The notes: generated by a model from the sequence alone, not told the origin. Positions 1 to 7,172 are shown, counted from the first letter of the stretch. The stretch: DNA of 16,308 nt from Desulfuromonadales bacterium (GCA_014860175.1 JACZKF010000060.1:1-16308); one strand, 5' to 3'. Program-made: numbers and translations.

Positions 1-902
1 CCCCTGCCCACCCGCACCTGCCTGAACAGGAACGGCCCATCCGAATCGAGGCGGATCGCCAAAGCGATGATCGGCAGCAGCGGCGCCACCAGGATCAGGC
101 CGACGGAGGCGAACAAAAGGTCGAAAACCCGCTTGTAAGCCCGCATGAAGAACGTCACCCGGGTTCCGTTGGAGAAGATGAACCAGCTGGGGTTGATCTT
201 CTCCACCATCAGCTTGCCCGTCATCTGCTCATAAAAAGACATGGCGTCGACGATCTCGATGCCGCTCATTTTGCACCCCAGGATATCGCCCACCGGCAAC
301 ACCCCTCGACGCTCGGTCAAGGAGATGACGATCTTGTCCACCTTTTCCCGCAGTGCCAGGCGAGTCAGCGAATCGCCCCCGTCGACCAGGGGGCTGCTAT
401 CGCCGGCCAGAGAGACCGAGCCGGCGAGAATGTAGTGGTGCGTCCCCGAGGCGAGAATCCTTTCGATCTGGTCGGCGACCGGGCCGACGCCGAGGATCAG
501 GATCTTCTGCGCCATCCAGGGAATCTTGAACATCAGATGGATGCAGCTGTGCCAGACAAACTGCAGACAACCGAATACGGTCAGCGAGAAGGCCAGCATG
601 ACTCCGTCACGGAGAAACTGGGGGAACAGCAGCGCCGTCGCTCCGAAAGCCAGCAGGGCGAGGCCGACGGAGAGAAGAATGCGCAGGGAAAGTTCGGGTT
701 TGCGATAGAATCTCTCGCCGACATAGAGTTCCACCAGATAGCTGGTCAGCAGCAGGACAGCGGCATACCAGAGCAATCTGGCCCCTTCGATGGCCAGGGG
801 ATCGAGGCTATGCCCACCGGCATGGGTCGCCAACCCGGTGCCATACGCCATCAGCGCCAGCGTTAAATCTCCGCCCATAAGCAGCAGCAAAGATTTGTTC
901 AT
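1..902 (-). CDS. Polyprenyl-phosphate sugar-1-phosphate transferase, PEP-CTERM/XrtA type (3' end cut by window)
   Basis: I translated this from the reverse strand: 300 codons are visible and the C-terminus runs off the left edge. The protein starts MNKSLLLLMGGDLTLALMAY and has about four hydrophobic segments in the first 130 residues. A Rossmann-like CoA-binding-type middle follows (KILILGVGPVADQ, about residue 140), and then the start of the bacterial sugar transferase domain (AYKRVFDLLFASVGLILVAP from residue 255, then RQVRVGR). Members of this family move a hexose-1-phosphate from a UDP-sugar onto undecaprenyl phosphate in the inner membrane, which starts repeat-unit assembly of an exopolysaccharide. 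The segment CKMSGIEIVDAMSFYEQMTGKL resembles the subgroup that travels with exosortase systems, and the neighbouring PrsT-like gene supports this. The ATG overlaps the upstream stop as ATGA, which fixes the start and implies translational coupling. The catalytic C-terminal half is outside the window, so its integrity cannot be judged. Confidence 0.9.
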   Translation of the reverse strand, partial: MNKSLLLLMGGDLTLALMAYGTGLATHAGGHSLDPLAIEGARLLWYAAVLLLTSYLVELYVGERFYRKPELSLRILLSVGLALLAFGATALLFPQFLRDGVMLAFSLTVFGCLQFVWHSCIHLMFKIPWMAQKILILGVGPVADQIERILASGTHHYILAGSVSLAGDSSPLVDGGDSLTRLALREKVDKIVISLTERRGVLPVGDILGCKMSGIEIVDAMSFYEQMTGKLMVEKINPSWFIFSNGTRVTFFMRAYKRVFDLLFASVGLILVAPLLPIIALAIRLDSDGPFLFRQVRVGR

Positions 903-3574
903 ATACCCCCGCCGATCTTCCCGGTGAGCTTCGCCAGCAGAGCCTGAGCTTCGGCCACCTCCGGGAAAGTCCCCAACCCGATGGCGTCGCGCAGGGCTCG
1001 GGTTGACCTCTCCTCCTCACCCAGTCGGTGGTAGACCAGAGCCAGATGGTAGTTGACCGTCGGCTCCTGCGGCAGGAGCTTGATCGCCTGTTCGAGGACT
1101 TGCCTGGCTTCCGTCAGGCGTCCACTGCGCAGATAGGTTAGACCCAGGGTATCGAGAATCCAGGGGTTGCCAGGCTGAGCCAGGTTGGCCCGCAGGGCAA
1201 GGCTCAGGGCCTCCTGCCGGTTTTCGTCCTCAGCGGCGTAGAGATAGGCGAGATTATTCAGGGCGGGGGCGAAATCCTCTTTCTGCTCGAGGACCTGCCG
1301 ATACAGCGAGAGAGCTCTTTCCTTGCTCCCGAGACGATCCCAGACCGAGCCGGCGGCGAACAGCGCAGGGTAATAGGAGGGGTGGTCGCGCCCGATACTT
1401 TCGTAGAGCTCGAGCGACCGCTCCAGATGGAGGGTTTTTTCCTCGAGCTCGGCGATGCGCATGCGGACAGGGACACTTCTGCCGACTTCCCCGGGCAGAT
1501 CCTGAAGCAGATCGATCGCCTCGCGGGGACGCCCCAGTTTCTCCAGGACCAACGACTGTGCCAGGTAGCCGGCCGGATGTTTCGGATGCCTGGCGATCAT
1601 TTGCCGGGAGACGGTTTCCGCTTTTTCAGATTCCCCCTGAACCAGATAGGCGCCGACCAGCAAAGGCAGCCCCTGTCCCGGAGCGAGCTTCTCACACTGG
1701 GCGAAGGCGGCGATGGCTTCGACGTACTTCCCCTGGCTCTGCAGGATTCGCCCCTTGAGTTCAGGGATCTGTGCCAGCGTTGGCTCCTTGCCGCCGGCCT
1801 CGCTGAGAAAAGCGAGAGCCTCGGCACTCCTCCCCTGCCGATGGAGGTAATCGGCCCAGCCGAGAAGACCCGCCAGTTGCCCGGACTGCCCTGCCTTCCG
1901 GTAGAAGGTCTCCGCTTCGACGCTCTTCCCCTCCAGTTGGGCGACCTGGCCGAGAGAGATCAGGGCGCGCAGGTCATTGGGGTGGCGCTCCAGAAGGGTT
2001 TGATACTGTTCGGCCGCCTTGGCATATTCCCCCCTGGTGAGGAAATAGGCGGCCAGATTGAAATAGGGAAGCAAATAGTCCGGCTGGAGGGCTTTGGCCT
2101 TCTCCAGACTGGCGATGGCTTGGGCCGGCTGATTTCGACCAAAATGCGCCGCCGCCAGATAGTTGTAGATCAGGGCATCGGACGGCTCGCCGGTCAACCC
2201 CGCCTGCAAGGTGGTCAGGGCGTTATCAAATTTCTTCTCCCGCAGGTAATGACCTGCCAGCAGCAGACGGACATCCGCCGTCTCCGGGGCGATGGCCAGC
2301 GCTTCCACCAGGGCCGCTTCCCCGGCCGCAACATCGCCGCGGGCCAGGCTTGCGACCCCCTTGCTTAACCTCGGGCCGATCTGGTCGGGAGCGAGGCGGA
2401 TCGCCCGATCGAATTCGAAGGCGGCCTTCTCGAAATGCCCCTGGGCCAGGTAGGCATTGGCCAGGGCATTGTGCGCCTGAGGGTGACGATCATTGATTTG
2501 TATCGCCCGCTGCAATTCGGCAACGGCATCATCGACCCGCTGTTGACGCAGCAGAACGGTGGCCAGGGCCACCCGCGGACCAACCGCCTGCGGCCTGTAG
2601 TCGAGGAGACGCTGGAACTGGTTGACCGCCAACTCCAGCTTCCCCAGCTGGTAGTAGGTCATTCCGAGCAGGTAGTAGGTCAGGAGGTCAGGCTGTGTTT
2701 CAGCGGTCGTTTGCAAGCAGACGGCCGCTTCCTCGAACTGCCGGCGCTGGAAGTGCACATATCCTTGCAGTTGGGTGCCACGGGGCGATTCCTTGAACCG
2801 GCTGCTCAGCTCCTTGGCCAGCGCTTCGGCCCCCTCGGCATCGTTTTTCTCCAGCAGCAGCAGACCGGTCAGATACAGGACCTGGGCGTTTCCGGGGTCG
2901 AGTACCGTCACTCGCCGGTAGATCTGGAGCGCCTGCTCCTGGTTTCCCAGATCGTTTTCCAGCCGTGCCAGTTCAAGATGAGCCGGGATGTGACGATCAT
3001 CTCGCGCGAGAATCTTTTTCAGCAGTTCCCGGGCTTCTTCCCTTCGCTCGGAACGGCTCAGGCAGTCGGCGAGAGCCAGTTGCACCTCGCTGTTTTCCGG
3101 CTCGGCTTCAAGGGCCTGCCGGAAGTTCCTCTCGGCTTCAGGCAAGTCGGCCTGCAGCGCCCGCGCCGTTCCGAGCAGGCGCAGCGCCTGCGGGTCGCCA
3201 GGGTGGTTCTGCAAATAGCTGCCAGCTTCGGCCGCCGCCTCCTCGGGGCGGTTGAGTTGGTTGTACAGCTCCGCCAGTTTGAGCGGCATCCCCGGGTAAT
3301 CGGGGGCCTGGAGAGCGACTTTTTTGAATTCCCGTTCGGCAAGGTCGAAACGGCCAGCCTGCAGATAGGCGTCGGCCAGAAAAAATCGAGCCCGGTAAAA
3401 CGAGGGATCCTTGTCCAGGGCGCTCTTGAACAGAACGATAGCTCCCCGGTAGTTTTTTTGCTGGTACAGATCGACTCCTTCTCCCAGCAGCGACTCCTTG
3501 CTCGAACCGGTACAGCCGCCAAGGCAGGCGGCCAGTCCAAGAAGAAGCCAATATCGTGTCGCCATCCCTACCAT
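899..3574 (-). CDS. prsT: PEP-CTERM system TPR-repeat lipoprotein (PrsT-like)
   Basis: This is an 891-residue protein. The open frame runs upstream to 3748, but the start at 3574 gives MVGMATRYWLLLGLAACLGG followed by Cys21. That is a lipoprotein signal with lipobox LGGC, whereas the longer form would bury it behind 58 charged residues. The mature protein is essentially all tetratricopeptide repeats. I count about 25 consecutive units of 33-35 residues, for example ALNNLAYLYAAEDENRQEAL and LDTLGLTYLRSGRLTEARQV near the C-terminus. Length, lipoprotein signal and repeat content match the PrsT family found in PEP-CTERM/exosortase loci, where it is thought to be an outer-membrane scaffold in exopolysaccharide assembly or export. 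Its exact role is not known. The gene is followed by the overlapping sugar transferase. Its own promoter should lie in the 213-bp gap behind the regulator gene; I saw no convincing -24/-12 element there. Confidence 0.85.
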   Translation of the reverse strand: MVGMATRYWLLLGLAACLGGCTGSSKESLLGEGVDLYQQKNYRGAIVLFKSALDKDPSFYRARFFLADAYLQAGRFDLAEREFKKVALQAPDYPGMPLKLAELYNQLNRPEEAAAEAGSYLQNHPGDPQALRLLGTARALQADLPEAERNFRQALEAEPENSEVQLALADCLSRSERREEARELLKKILARDDRHIPAHLELARLENDLGNQEQALQIYRRVTVLDPGNAQVLYLTGLLLLEKNDAEGAEALAKELSSRFKESPRGTQLQGYVHFQRRQFEEAAVCLQTTAETQPDLLTYYLLGMTYYQLGKLELAVNQFQRLLDYRPQAVGPRVALATVLLRQQRVDDAVAELQRAIQINDRHPQAHNALANAYLAQGHFEKAAFEFDRAIRLAPDQIGPRLSKGVASLARGDVAAGEAALVEALAIAPETADVRLLLAGHYLREKKFDNALTTLQAGLTGEPSDALIYNYLAAAHFGRNQPAQAIASLEKAKALQPDYLLPYFNLAAYFLTRGEYAKAAEQYQTLLERHPNDLRALISLGQVAQLEGKSVEAETFYRKAGQSGQLAGLLGWADYLHRQGRSAEALAFLSEAGGKEPTLAQIPELKGRILQSQGKYVEAIAAFAQCEKLAPGQGLPLLVGAYLVQGESEKAETVSRQMIARHPKHPAGYLAQSLVLEKLGRPREAIDLLQDLPGEVGRSVPVRMRIAELEEKTLHLERSLELYESIGRDHPSYYPALFAAGSVWDRLGSKERALSLYRQVLEQKEDFAPALNNLAYLYAAEDENRQEALSLALRANLAQPGNPWILDTLGLTYLRSGRLTEARQVLEQAIKLLPQEPTVNYHLALVYHRLGEEERSTRALRDAIGLGTFPEVAEAQALLAKLTGKIGGGI

Positions 3575-3585
3575 TTGGATATCAT

Positions 3586-3592
3586 CTCCCCT
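3586..3592 (-). promoter_or_regulatory. Ribosome binding site that decides the prsT start
   Basis: On the minus strand AGGGGAG lies 11 bases before the ATG at 3574. The alternative ATG at 3565 has only a GGTAGGG directly abutting it, which is too close. The upstream frame (3575-3748) has no lipoprotein-compatible start. This supports 3574 as the start. Confidence 0.5.
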
Positions 3593-3787
3593 TGCCCTGA
3601 AGCGCTGACCGCATCTGCAAACCATTATCTTTCGATAAGATTTTCTAATTCGAGGTGTAGCAAATATTTCCGCTTTTGCAATCCTGGGTGGCTTAAAAAC
3701 CGACGGTCTGCGATTCTTTTTCGGGATGGGCAAGCTGGTTGTATCCATTGGAAACAGCGGTGGTTCGCAAGGAAACAGAATGATCCT

Positions 3788-5086
3788 CTAGCCGACAGCG
3801 GCGCTCGTCGAGCTGGGGCTGCTCTCTTTGAGACGCTTGTACAACGTCTTGCGGGAGAGTCCCAACACCTTGGCGGCATGAGATTTGTTGCCGCCTGATT
3901 TTTGCAAGGTTTCCTGGATGATCAACGATTCCATCTGCCGCAGCGTCTGCCCGGAAACGCCGGGAGAACCGGGGAGGACCACTTCCTGGGGAAGAGCGCT
4001 TCTGCCGATCGGTCCCCCCGCCCGAGCCATCGCCTGGGTCAGTACCTGGCGCAATTGACGGTCGTTTCCCGGCCACGAATAGTCGACCAGGGCCTGTATG
4101 GCATCGGCTTGCAGAATGGGCGGATCCCCTCCGGGGGGTGACAGTTGGCCGAGGAACCGCCAGGCCAGCCAGGGGATCTCCCACCGCCGGCGGCGCAGGG
4201 GGGGCAATTCGACGCGGTGCTCAGAAAGCATCTGCAACAACTCGTTGCTGAATCGACCCTCCGCCACTTCACGGGTCAGATCACGGCCGCTGGCCGCAAT
4301 GACCCGGCTTGCGCCCGGACCATCGGCGCTCAAGCGGTGCAGCCATTCACCCAGACGGCGCTGGCCGGCAAGTCGCAGGTTACCGACCCCTCGCAGGTAA
4401 AGAGTCCCCCCTCGCGCGCCGAAGGGGAACAGCTCGGCGGAAATGACATCCTCCATTCGGCGTTCCTGAAAAACCAACTCGCCGTTGACGCAATCGGCCA
4501 GGTGAAAGGCTTGCTTCCCCTCAGTTCGCCACAGGTGCAGGGCGAAAGCCAGGCGCCTGCAGCCAACCCCGGCCTCCCCCTCGATCAACAGATTCCCGCA
4601 GCAATCTCGGACCTGCGCCAGGGCTTTGCCGAAAATGGTCGGCTGTACCGGATCGACATCGCTTTGCCGTTGCAGCTCCATCCAGCGGAGACGTTGCCGG
4701 ATGGCTTGCAACTGTCGGGCAAGGCGACAACTGGAGACTGCCCTGGCGATAATCCTTTTCAACAGCGGGTAGTCCGGTGGTTTGCGAAAGTAGCACCAGG
4801 CCCCCCGATCGAGGGCCCAGGAGATGGAATCTCCGGCGGGAGCCGAACTCAGAAGGATCAAAGGGATCTCCACGCCCGCCCGACTGTCATCCCGAAACAA
4901 TGGCAGACCCCCAGGAAGTTGCAGGTCGGAGATGATGGTGTCGATTTCTTCCACCTGCAGCAGTCGCGAGGCACTGGCACAGCAGGTCGCGGTGTGCACC
5001 GCGAAACCTTCGTCGCCCAAAATCGCTGCCAGAACCTTGGTGGCGCCGGGGTCTGCATCCGCTATCAATATCTGCCCTTCACCCAT
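3788..5086 (-). CDS. NtrC-like response regulator with degenerate AAA+ domain and Fis-type HTH
   Basis: This is a 432-residue protein. A TTG at 5146 could extend it, but ATG 5086 has GAGAGG 10 bases upstream and starts directly at the receiver strand (MGEGQILIADADPG). Receiver domain, about 5-118: Asp10 and Asp12, phospho-acceptor Asp54 in IISDLQLPGG, Ser80/Ser81, Lys102 in YFRKP; the second residue of the usual acidic pair is Ala11. AAA+ region, about 150-360: recognisable by RVIAASGRDL, VELPPLRRRRWEIPWLA and YSWPGNDRQLRQVL. Its Walker A reads GEAGVGCR (Cys176 for Lys), no GAFTGA loop is present, and Walker B reads GGTLYLRG (Arg232, Gly233 for Asp, Glu). The C-terminus is a Fis-type helix-turn-helix (GGNKSHAAKVLGLSRKTLYK). 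It lies where PEP-CTERM loci often carry PrsR, a sigma-54 activator, but this copy should neither hydrolyse ATP nor contact sigma-54. It may act as a DNA-binding repressor or sigma-70 regulator, or as a partner of an intact activator. Confidence 0.88.
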   Translation of the reverse strand: MGEGQILIADADPGATKVLAAILGDEGFAVHTATCCASASRLLQVEEIDTIISDLQLPGGLPLFRDDSRAGVEIPLILLSSAPAGDSISWALDRGAWCYFRKPPDYPLLKRIIARAVSSCRLARQLQAIRQRLRWMELQRQSDVDPVQPTIFGKALAQVRDCCGNLLIEGEAGVGCRRLAFALHLWRTEGKQAFHLADCVNGELVFQERRMEDVISAELFPFGARGGTLYLRGVGNLRLAGQRRLGEWLHRLSADGPGASRVIAASGRDLTREVAEGRFSNELLQMLSEHRVELPPLRRRRWEIPWLAWRFLGQLSPPGGDPPILQADAIQALVDYSWPGNDRQLRQVLTQAMARAGGPIGRSALPQEVVLPGSPGVSGQTLRQMESLIIQETLQKSGGNKSHAAKVLGLSRKTLYKRLKESSPSSTSAAVG

Positions 5087-5241
5087 TCGTTCACTGCCTC
5101 TCGAAGTAGAATTACAGGACATTAACAAAGAAAAGCTAATATGCAATCCCTTGGGGGAAATTACGTCGGGGTTCCTTACACGCCCACCTCTTTGGCCACG
5201 GTTGCCGGGTAAAGATGATTATTTTCAGGCTATTAGGTGGA

Positions 5242-5257
5242 TGGCATGGCTGTTGCT
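5242..5257 (+). promoter_or_regulatory. Sigma-54 (-24/-12) promoter of the PEP-CTERM gene
   Basis: The sequence is TGGCATGGCTGTTGCT. It has the TGGCA -24 block, the TTGCT -12 block and exactly 10 bases between the invariant GG and GC, matching the consensus TGGCAC-N5-TTGCW with one difference. The predicted transcript would start near 5268, about 34 bases before the ATG at 5302. RpoN-dependent control of PEP-CTERM genes is established for some exosortase systems. Confidence 0.72.
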
Positions 5258-5290
5258 AAACCGTGAGAAGGTTCTTAATTATTTTTTGAG

Positions 5291-5296
5291 AGGAGG
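5291..5296 (+). promoter_or_regulatory. Ribosome binding site deciding the PEP-CTERM start
   Basis: A perfect AGGAGG sits 5 bases before ATG 5302. An in-frame GTG at 5299 is only 2 bases away, so ATG 5302 is preferred. Confidence 0.75.
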
Positions 5297-5301
5297 ATGT
5301 G

Positions 5302-5895
5302 ATGGGCAAAAGATCAGTGAGACTGTTTTTCTTGTTGGCGGCAATTCTTCTGGTTTGGGTGGGGCAGGCTGTGGCTTTGCCGTTTAACGGCTCGCCCTTG
5401 GCGGACGCAAACGATTCTTACTGGGAACTGGAGGGGAAATACACGGCGACGATTTTGATGGAGAATGCCAATTACCGCGACCGCAACTCCTTCGGTCTCT
5501 ATTACGGTTCCACCACCTACGAGCTGCTGACCGGCGCCCAGGGGGTAAACGACTCTGTCGTAGTCGATTTTACCGACCAGGCCGGCAAACTGGGATCGAG
5601 CAGCTTCGGCTTCTACCTCAAATCCCCGGATGGATGGTTCTACAGCGACAGTTCCCTCAACCGTGACAACAAGACCGACCACATGCTCGCCTACCTGGGG
5701 AACGAGGGTGAGTTCTTCCTCGCCTTCGAAGACCTGCGCAATGGCGGCGACTTCGATTATGACGATCTGGTTATCGCCATTCGCAAGTACATCCCGTCGA
5801 CTGCTCCGGCTCCGGTTCCTGAACCCGGGACCCTGCTCCTTCTTGGCTCGGGTCTTCTGGGCCTGGCTTATCGGAGGAAAAACCGCAGCGCCTGA
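5302..5895 (+). CDS. Secreted PEP-CTERM protein with DUF4114-like domain
   Basis: This is a 197-residue protein. An N-terminal signal peptide (MGKRSVRLFFLLAAILLVWV, cleavage likely after AVA at residue 25) leads into a beta-rich body that ends in an acidic motif, FEDLRNGGDFDYDDL (142-156). This motif resembles DUF4114, whose Asp-rich loops may bind calcium. The last 26 residues are a textbook PEP-CTERM signal: VPEPGT at 172, a hydrophobic LLLLGSGLLGLAY stretch and a basic YRRKNR end. Such proteins are exported, then cut at the PEP signal by an inner-membrane exosortase and released to the envelope or exopolysaccharide matrix. The gene stands alone between a sigma-54 promoter and a strong terminator, as a monocistronic surface or matrix protein. 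No exosortase is encoded here, so it must act from elsewhere. Confidence 0.93.
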   Translation: MGKRSVRLFFLLAAILLVWVGQAVALPFNGSPLADANDSYWELEGKYTATILMENANYRDRNSFGLYYGSTTYELLTGAQGVNDSVVVDFTDQAGKLGSSSFGFYLKSPDGWFYSDSSLNRDNKTDHMLAYLGNEGEFFLAFEDLRNGGDFDYDDLVIAIRKYIPSTAPAPVPEPGTLLLLGSGLLGLAYRRKNRSA

Positions 5896-5920
5896 AAGAG
5901 AATTAGCTCAAACTCTCACC

Positions 5921-5949
5921 GGCGGTGCCTTCGGGCACCGCCATTTTTT
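5921..5949 (+). terminator. Intrinsic terminator of the PEP-CTERM gene
   Basis: A perfect 9-bp stem GGCGGTGCC / GGCACCGCC closes a stable TTCG tetraloop and is followed by A and six T. It lies 26 bases past the stop codon. The reverse strand lacks a T run in the right place, so it works for the plus-strand gene. Confidence 0.93.
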
Positions 5950-5978
5950 GTTCTTCAGCCGGTAGACGAATGATCAGC

Positions 5979-6164
5979 TCAGTTTCTCAAAGCAAGAGGG
6001 AGTTCAGCCGCAACGGATGGTTGGCCAGGCAGCCAACGCGGCAGGCTGCGTCGGGGGCAGGTCTCATGGTGACAGCAGGCGGGGAATTCCATATTTCTGA
6101 ACTGACAGCGGCATGGCGTTCCGCCCGGGCGTCGGAGTTGCAGGCAGAAACGAGGAAACATCAT
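5979..6164 (-). CDS. Possible small Cys-rich ORF (61 aa), doubtful
   Basis: This reading frame lies 31 bases downstream of the GAF gene on the same strand. ATG 6164 is preceded by GGAGGGAGG with 7 bases spacing, an unusually good ribosome site. The product would have six cysteines (CRC, CCHHETC among them) and no family I recognise. Codon use looks random, with no clear third-position GC bias. The rest of the 5950-6194 stretch holds nothing else I can name apart from a GTTGGC/GCCAAC inverted repeat at 6020-6037. It may be chance. Confidence 0.18.
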   Translation of the reverse strand: MMFPRFCLQLRRPGGTPCRCQFRNMEFPACCHHETCPRRSLPRWLPGQPSVAAELPLALRN

Positions 6165-6194
6165 CAACCGGCCTCCCTCCGCGCCACCCCCGGT

Positions 6195-6893
6195 TCACTG
6201 TTCCGTCAACGCAATCAGGCGCCCGGTTTCAGAAGCGATCAGATCCAGGAACTCTGCCTGCTGGCCCGCCGACAAATTGCGCCCGTGCCGCAGATAGTAG
6301 ACGGCGCCATGAATTGCATGCAGCCTATTGCGCCAGTCGCTCCCGGTAACCGCCGGCAGTGAAAAACCACCCGATGCCAATTCCCCTTTCAGATCGCCAG
6401 TCAGCGCCTTCAGGGGGCTGGCCGCAGTTTCAGCGAGTGCCAGGCCGAACTGGAAATCGTTCTCGTCGAACAGACCGCCGTCCTGGCGTCCGCTCAGCGT
6501 CAGCAGCGCCAGCAACCTACCCTGGTAAACGATAGGAAAGACCATGAAGGAAGGGCTGACGTAGTCATGCCTCGGGCGTCGACAATAGCGGCGATCTTTT
6601 TCGATCTCCCGGACGAACAGCGGGCGCAGCGACCGCGCGACCCTGCCACATATCCCTTGGCCGAAGCGGAAGCGCTGCTCGAAGACGACGGTCGGCGAAA
6701 TCCCCCGGGCGCAAAGAATGAAGAGTTCCTCCCCGGAACGATCCGGGAACAGCAGAGATCCCTTCTCTGCCTTGGTCGAAGCGGCAGCGAGATCGACCAG
6801 AAAACGAGCAAAAGCGGCCACGCCATCCATCCCCTCAAGGGGACGGAAAAGTGTTTTCGATGGGGCCTGGAAAGTGCCTGATTCAGCGTCCAT
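6195..6893 (-). CDS. GAF-domain protein with half, His-less kinase dimerisation segment
   Basis: This is a 232-residue soluble protein. Residues 24-160 form a GAF domain (KGSLLFPDRSGEELFILCAR, then GQGICGRVARSLRPLFV with Phe-Val-Arg, then FPIVYQGRLLALLTLSGR), the type of sensory fold that binds small ligands. Residues 185-232 resemble a HisKA helix pair: SDWRNRLHAIHGAV aligns with the H-box pattern H-E-x-R-T-P-L-x-A-I-x-G, and LSAGQQAEFLDLIASETGRL matches the second helix. Ser185 stands at the phospho-His position. The protein ends there, with no ATPase domain and no kinase-like continuation in other frames. It may be a sensory dimer that modulates another kinase. PrsK, the PEP-CTERM kinase, also has a GAF domain, but relatedness is a guess. 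ATG 6893 has only a weak ribosome site; Met22 is a possible later start. Confidence 0.75.
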   Translation of the reverse strand: MDAESGTFQAPSKTLFRPLEGMDGVAAFARFLVDLAAASTKAEKGSLLFPDRSGEELFILCARGISPTVVFEQRFRFGQGICGRVARSLRPLFVREIEKDRRYCRRPRHDYVSPSFMVFPIVYQGRLLALLTLSGRQDGGLFDENDFQFGLALAETAASPLKALTGDLKGELASGGFSLPAVTGSDWRNRLHAIHGAVYYLRHGRNLSAGQQAEFLDLIASETGRLIALTEQ

Positions 6894-6934
6894 AGCGCAG
6901 AAGATGCTCGATTGGCAAGGGACAGATCTTTATC

Positions 6935-6950
6935 TGCGCTTGAGGTGCCA
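6935..6950 (-). promoter_or_regulatory. Possible sigma-54 promoter of the GAF gene
   Basis: The minus strand reads TGGCACCTCAAGCGCA: a perfect TGGCAC -24 block and the invariant GC exactly 10 bases after GG. The -12 block is GCGCA rather than TTGCA. The start would fall near 6924, about 31 bases before the ATG at 6893, the same geometry as the PEP-CTERM promoter. A small inverted repeat CAGAT/ATCTG (6923-6936) overlaps the start point. Confidence 0.4.
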
Positions 6951-6977
6951 AATTCATGCCATCTAGCTAACCATCTG

Positions 6978-7008
6978 TTCTAAAAACGAAATATTGAAAA
7001 TTTTAGAA
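6978..7008. repeat. Inverted repeat TTCTAAAA / TTTTAGAA
   Basis: Perfect 8-base arms at 6978-6985 and 7001-7008 with a 15-base spacer, in AT-rich DNA between the GAF gene and the epimerase operon. A regulator site or a promoter-region hairpin is possible. Confidence 0.5.
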
Positions 7009-7054
7009 TCCCCTCGATGGCCTGTAAGCACACCCGACAACCAGTCAACCAACT

Positions 7055-7067
7055 CAGGTTTAACCTG
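7055..7067. repeat. 13-bp palindrome CAGGTTTAACCTG
   Basis: Two perfect 6-base halves around a single T, about 120 bases before the first gene of the glycan operon. The size and compactness suit a dimeric repressor operator. No known regulator is assigned. Confidence 0.5.
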
Positions 7068-7115
7068 GCGGTGGCCATTGGGTTGGGACAGGGTGAAACT
7101 CCGCTGAGGGACTTG

Positions 7116-7147
7116 CCATTTACCGACCAGATGCTAAAGGTAAATGG
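7116..7147. repeat. Inverted repeat CCATTTACC / GGTAAATGG
   Basis: Perfect 9-base arms at 7116-7124 and 7139-7147 with a 14-base loop, ending 38 bases before ATG 7186 and just before an AT-rich stretch. It is either an operator or a hairpin in the leader of the operon mRNA. There is no T run directly behind it that would make it a terminator. Confidence 0.6.
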
Positions 7148-7172
7148 AATTTTGGTTTATTAAAAAATTATC

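Noticed and set aside
3625..3638. Small hairpin TTATC-TTTC-GATAA in the prsT upstream gap
   Set aside because: Only five base pairs, with no T run and no clear role. It is within chance expectation for an AT-rich gap.
2435..3898. Long plus-strand open frame (487 codons) opposite the TPR gene
   Set aside because: It lies entirely antisense to a clear TPR-repeat gene and its upstream gap. Its composition (Gln/Leu/Val-rich) is what a GC-rich antisense frame gives, and no domain is visible.
4145..5125. Plus-strand open frame opposite the response regulator
   Set aside because: It is a shadow of the receiver/AAA+/Fis gene. It has no family features, and a PEP-CTERM gene with its own promoter begins right after it.
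6020..6037. Inverted repeat GTTGGC/GCCAAC between the terminator and the GAF gene end
   Set aside because: Six base pairs with a six-base loop and no T run on either side; too weak to call a terminator for the GAF gene.
5925..6362. Plus-strand frame of 145 codons starting inside the terminator
   Set aside because: It begins in the terminator hairpin, runs antisense to the GAF gene and shows no domain.
7071..7087. Sigma-54-like TGGCCA-N5-TTGGG before the epimerase operon
   Set aside because: The invariant GC of the -12 box is GG here, so it fails the key requirement.
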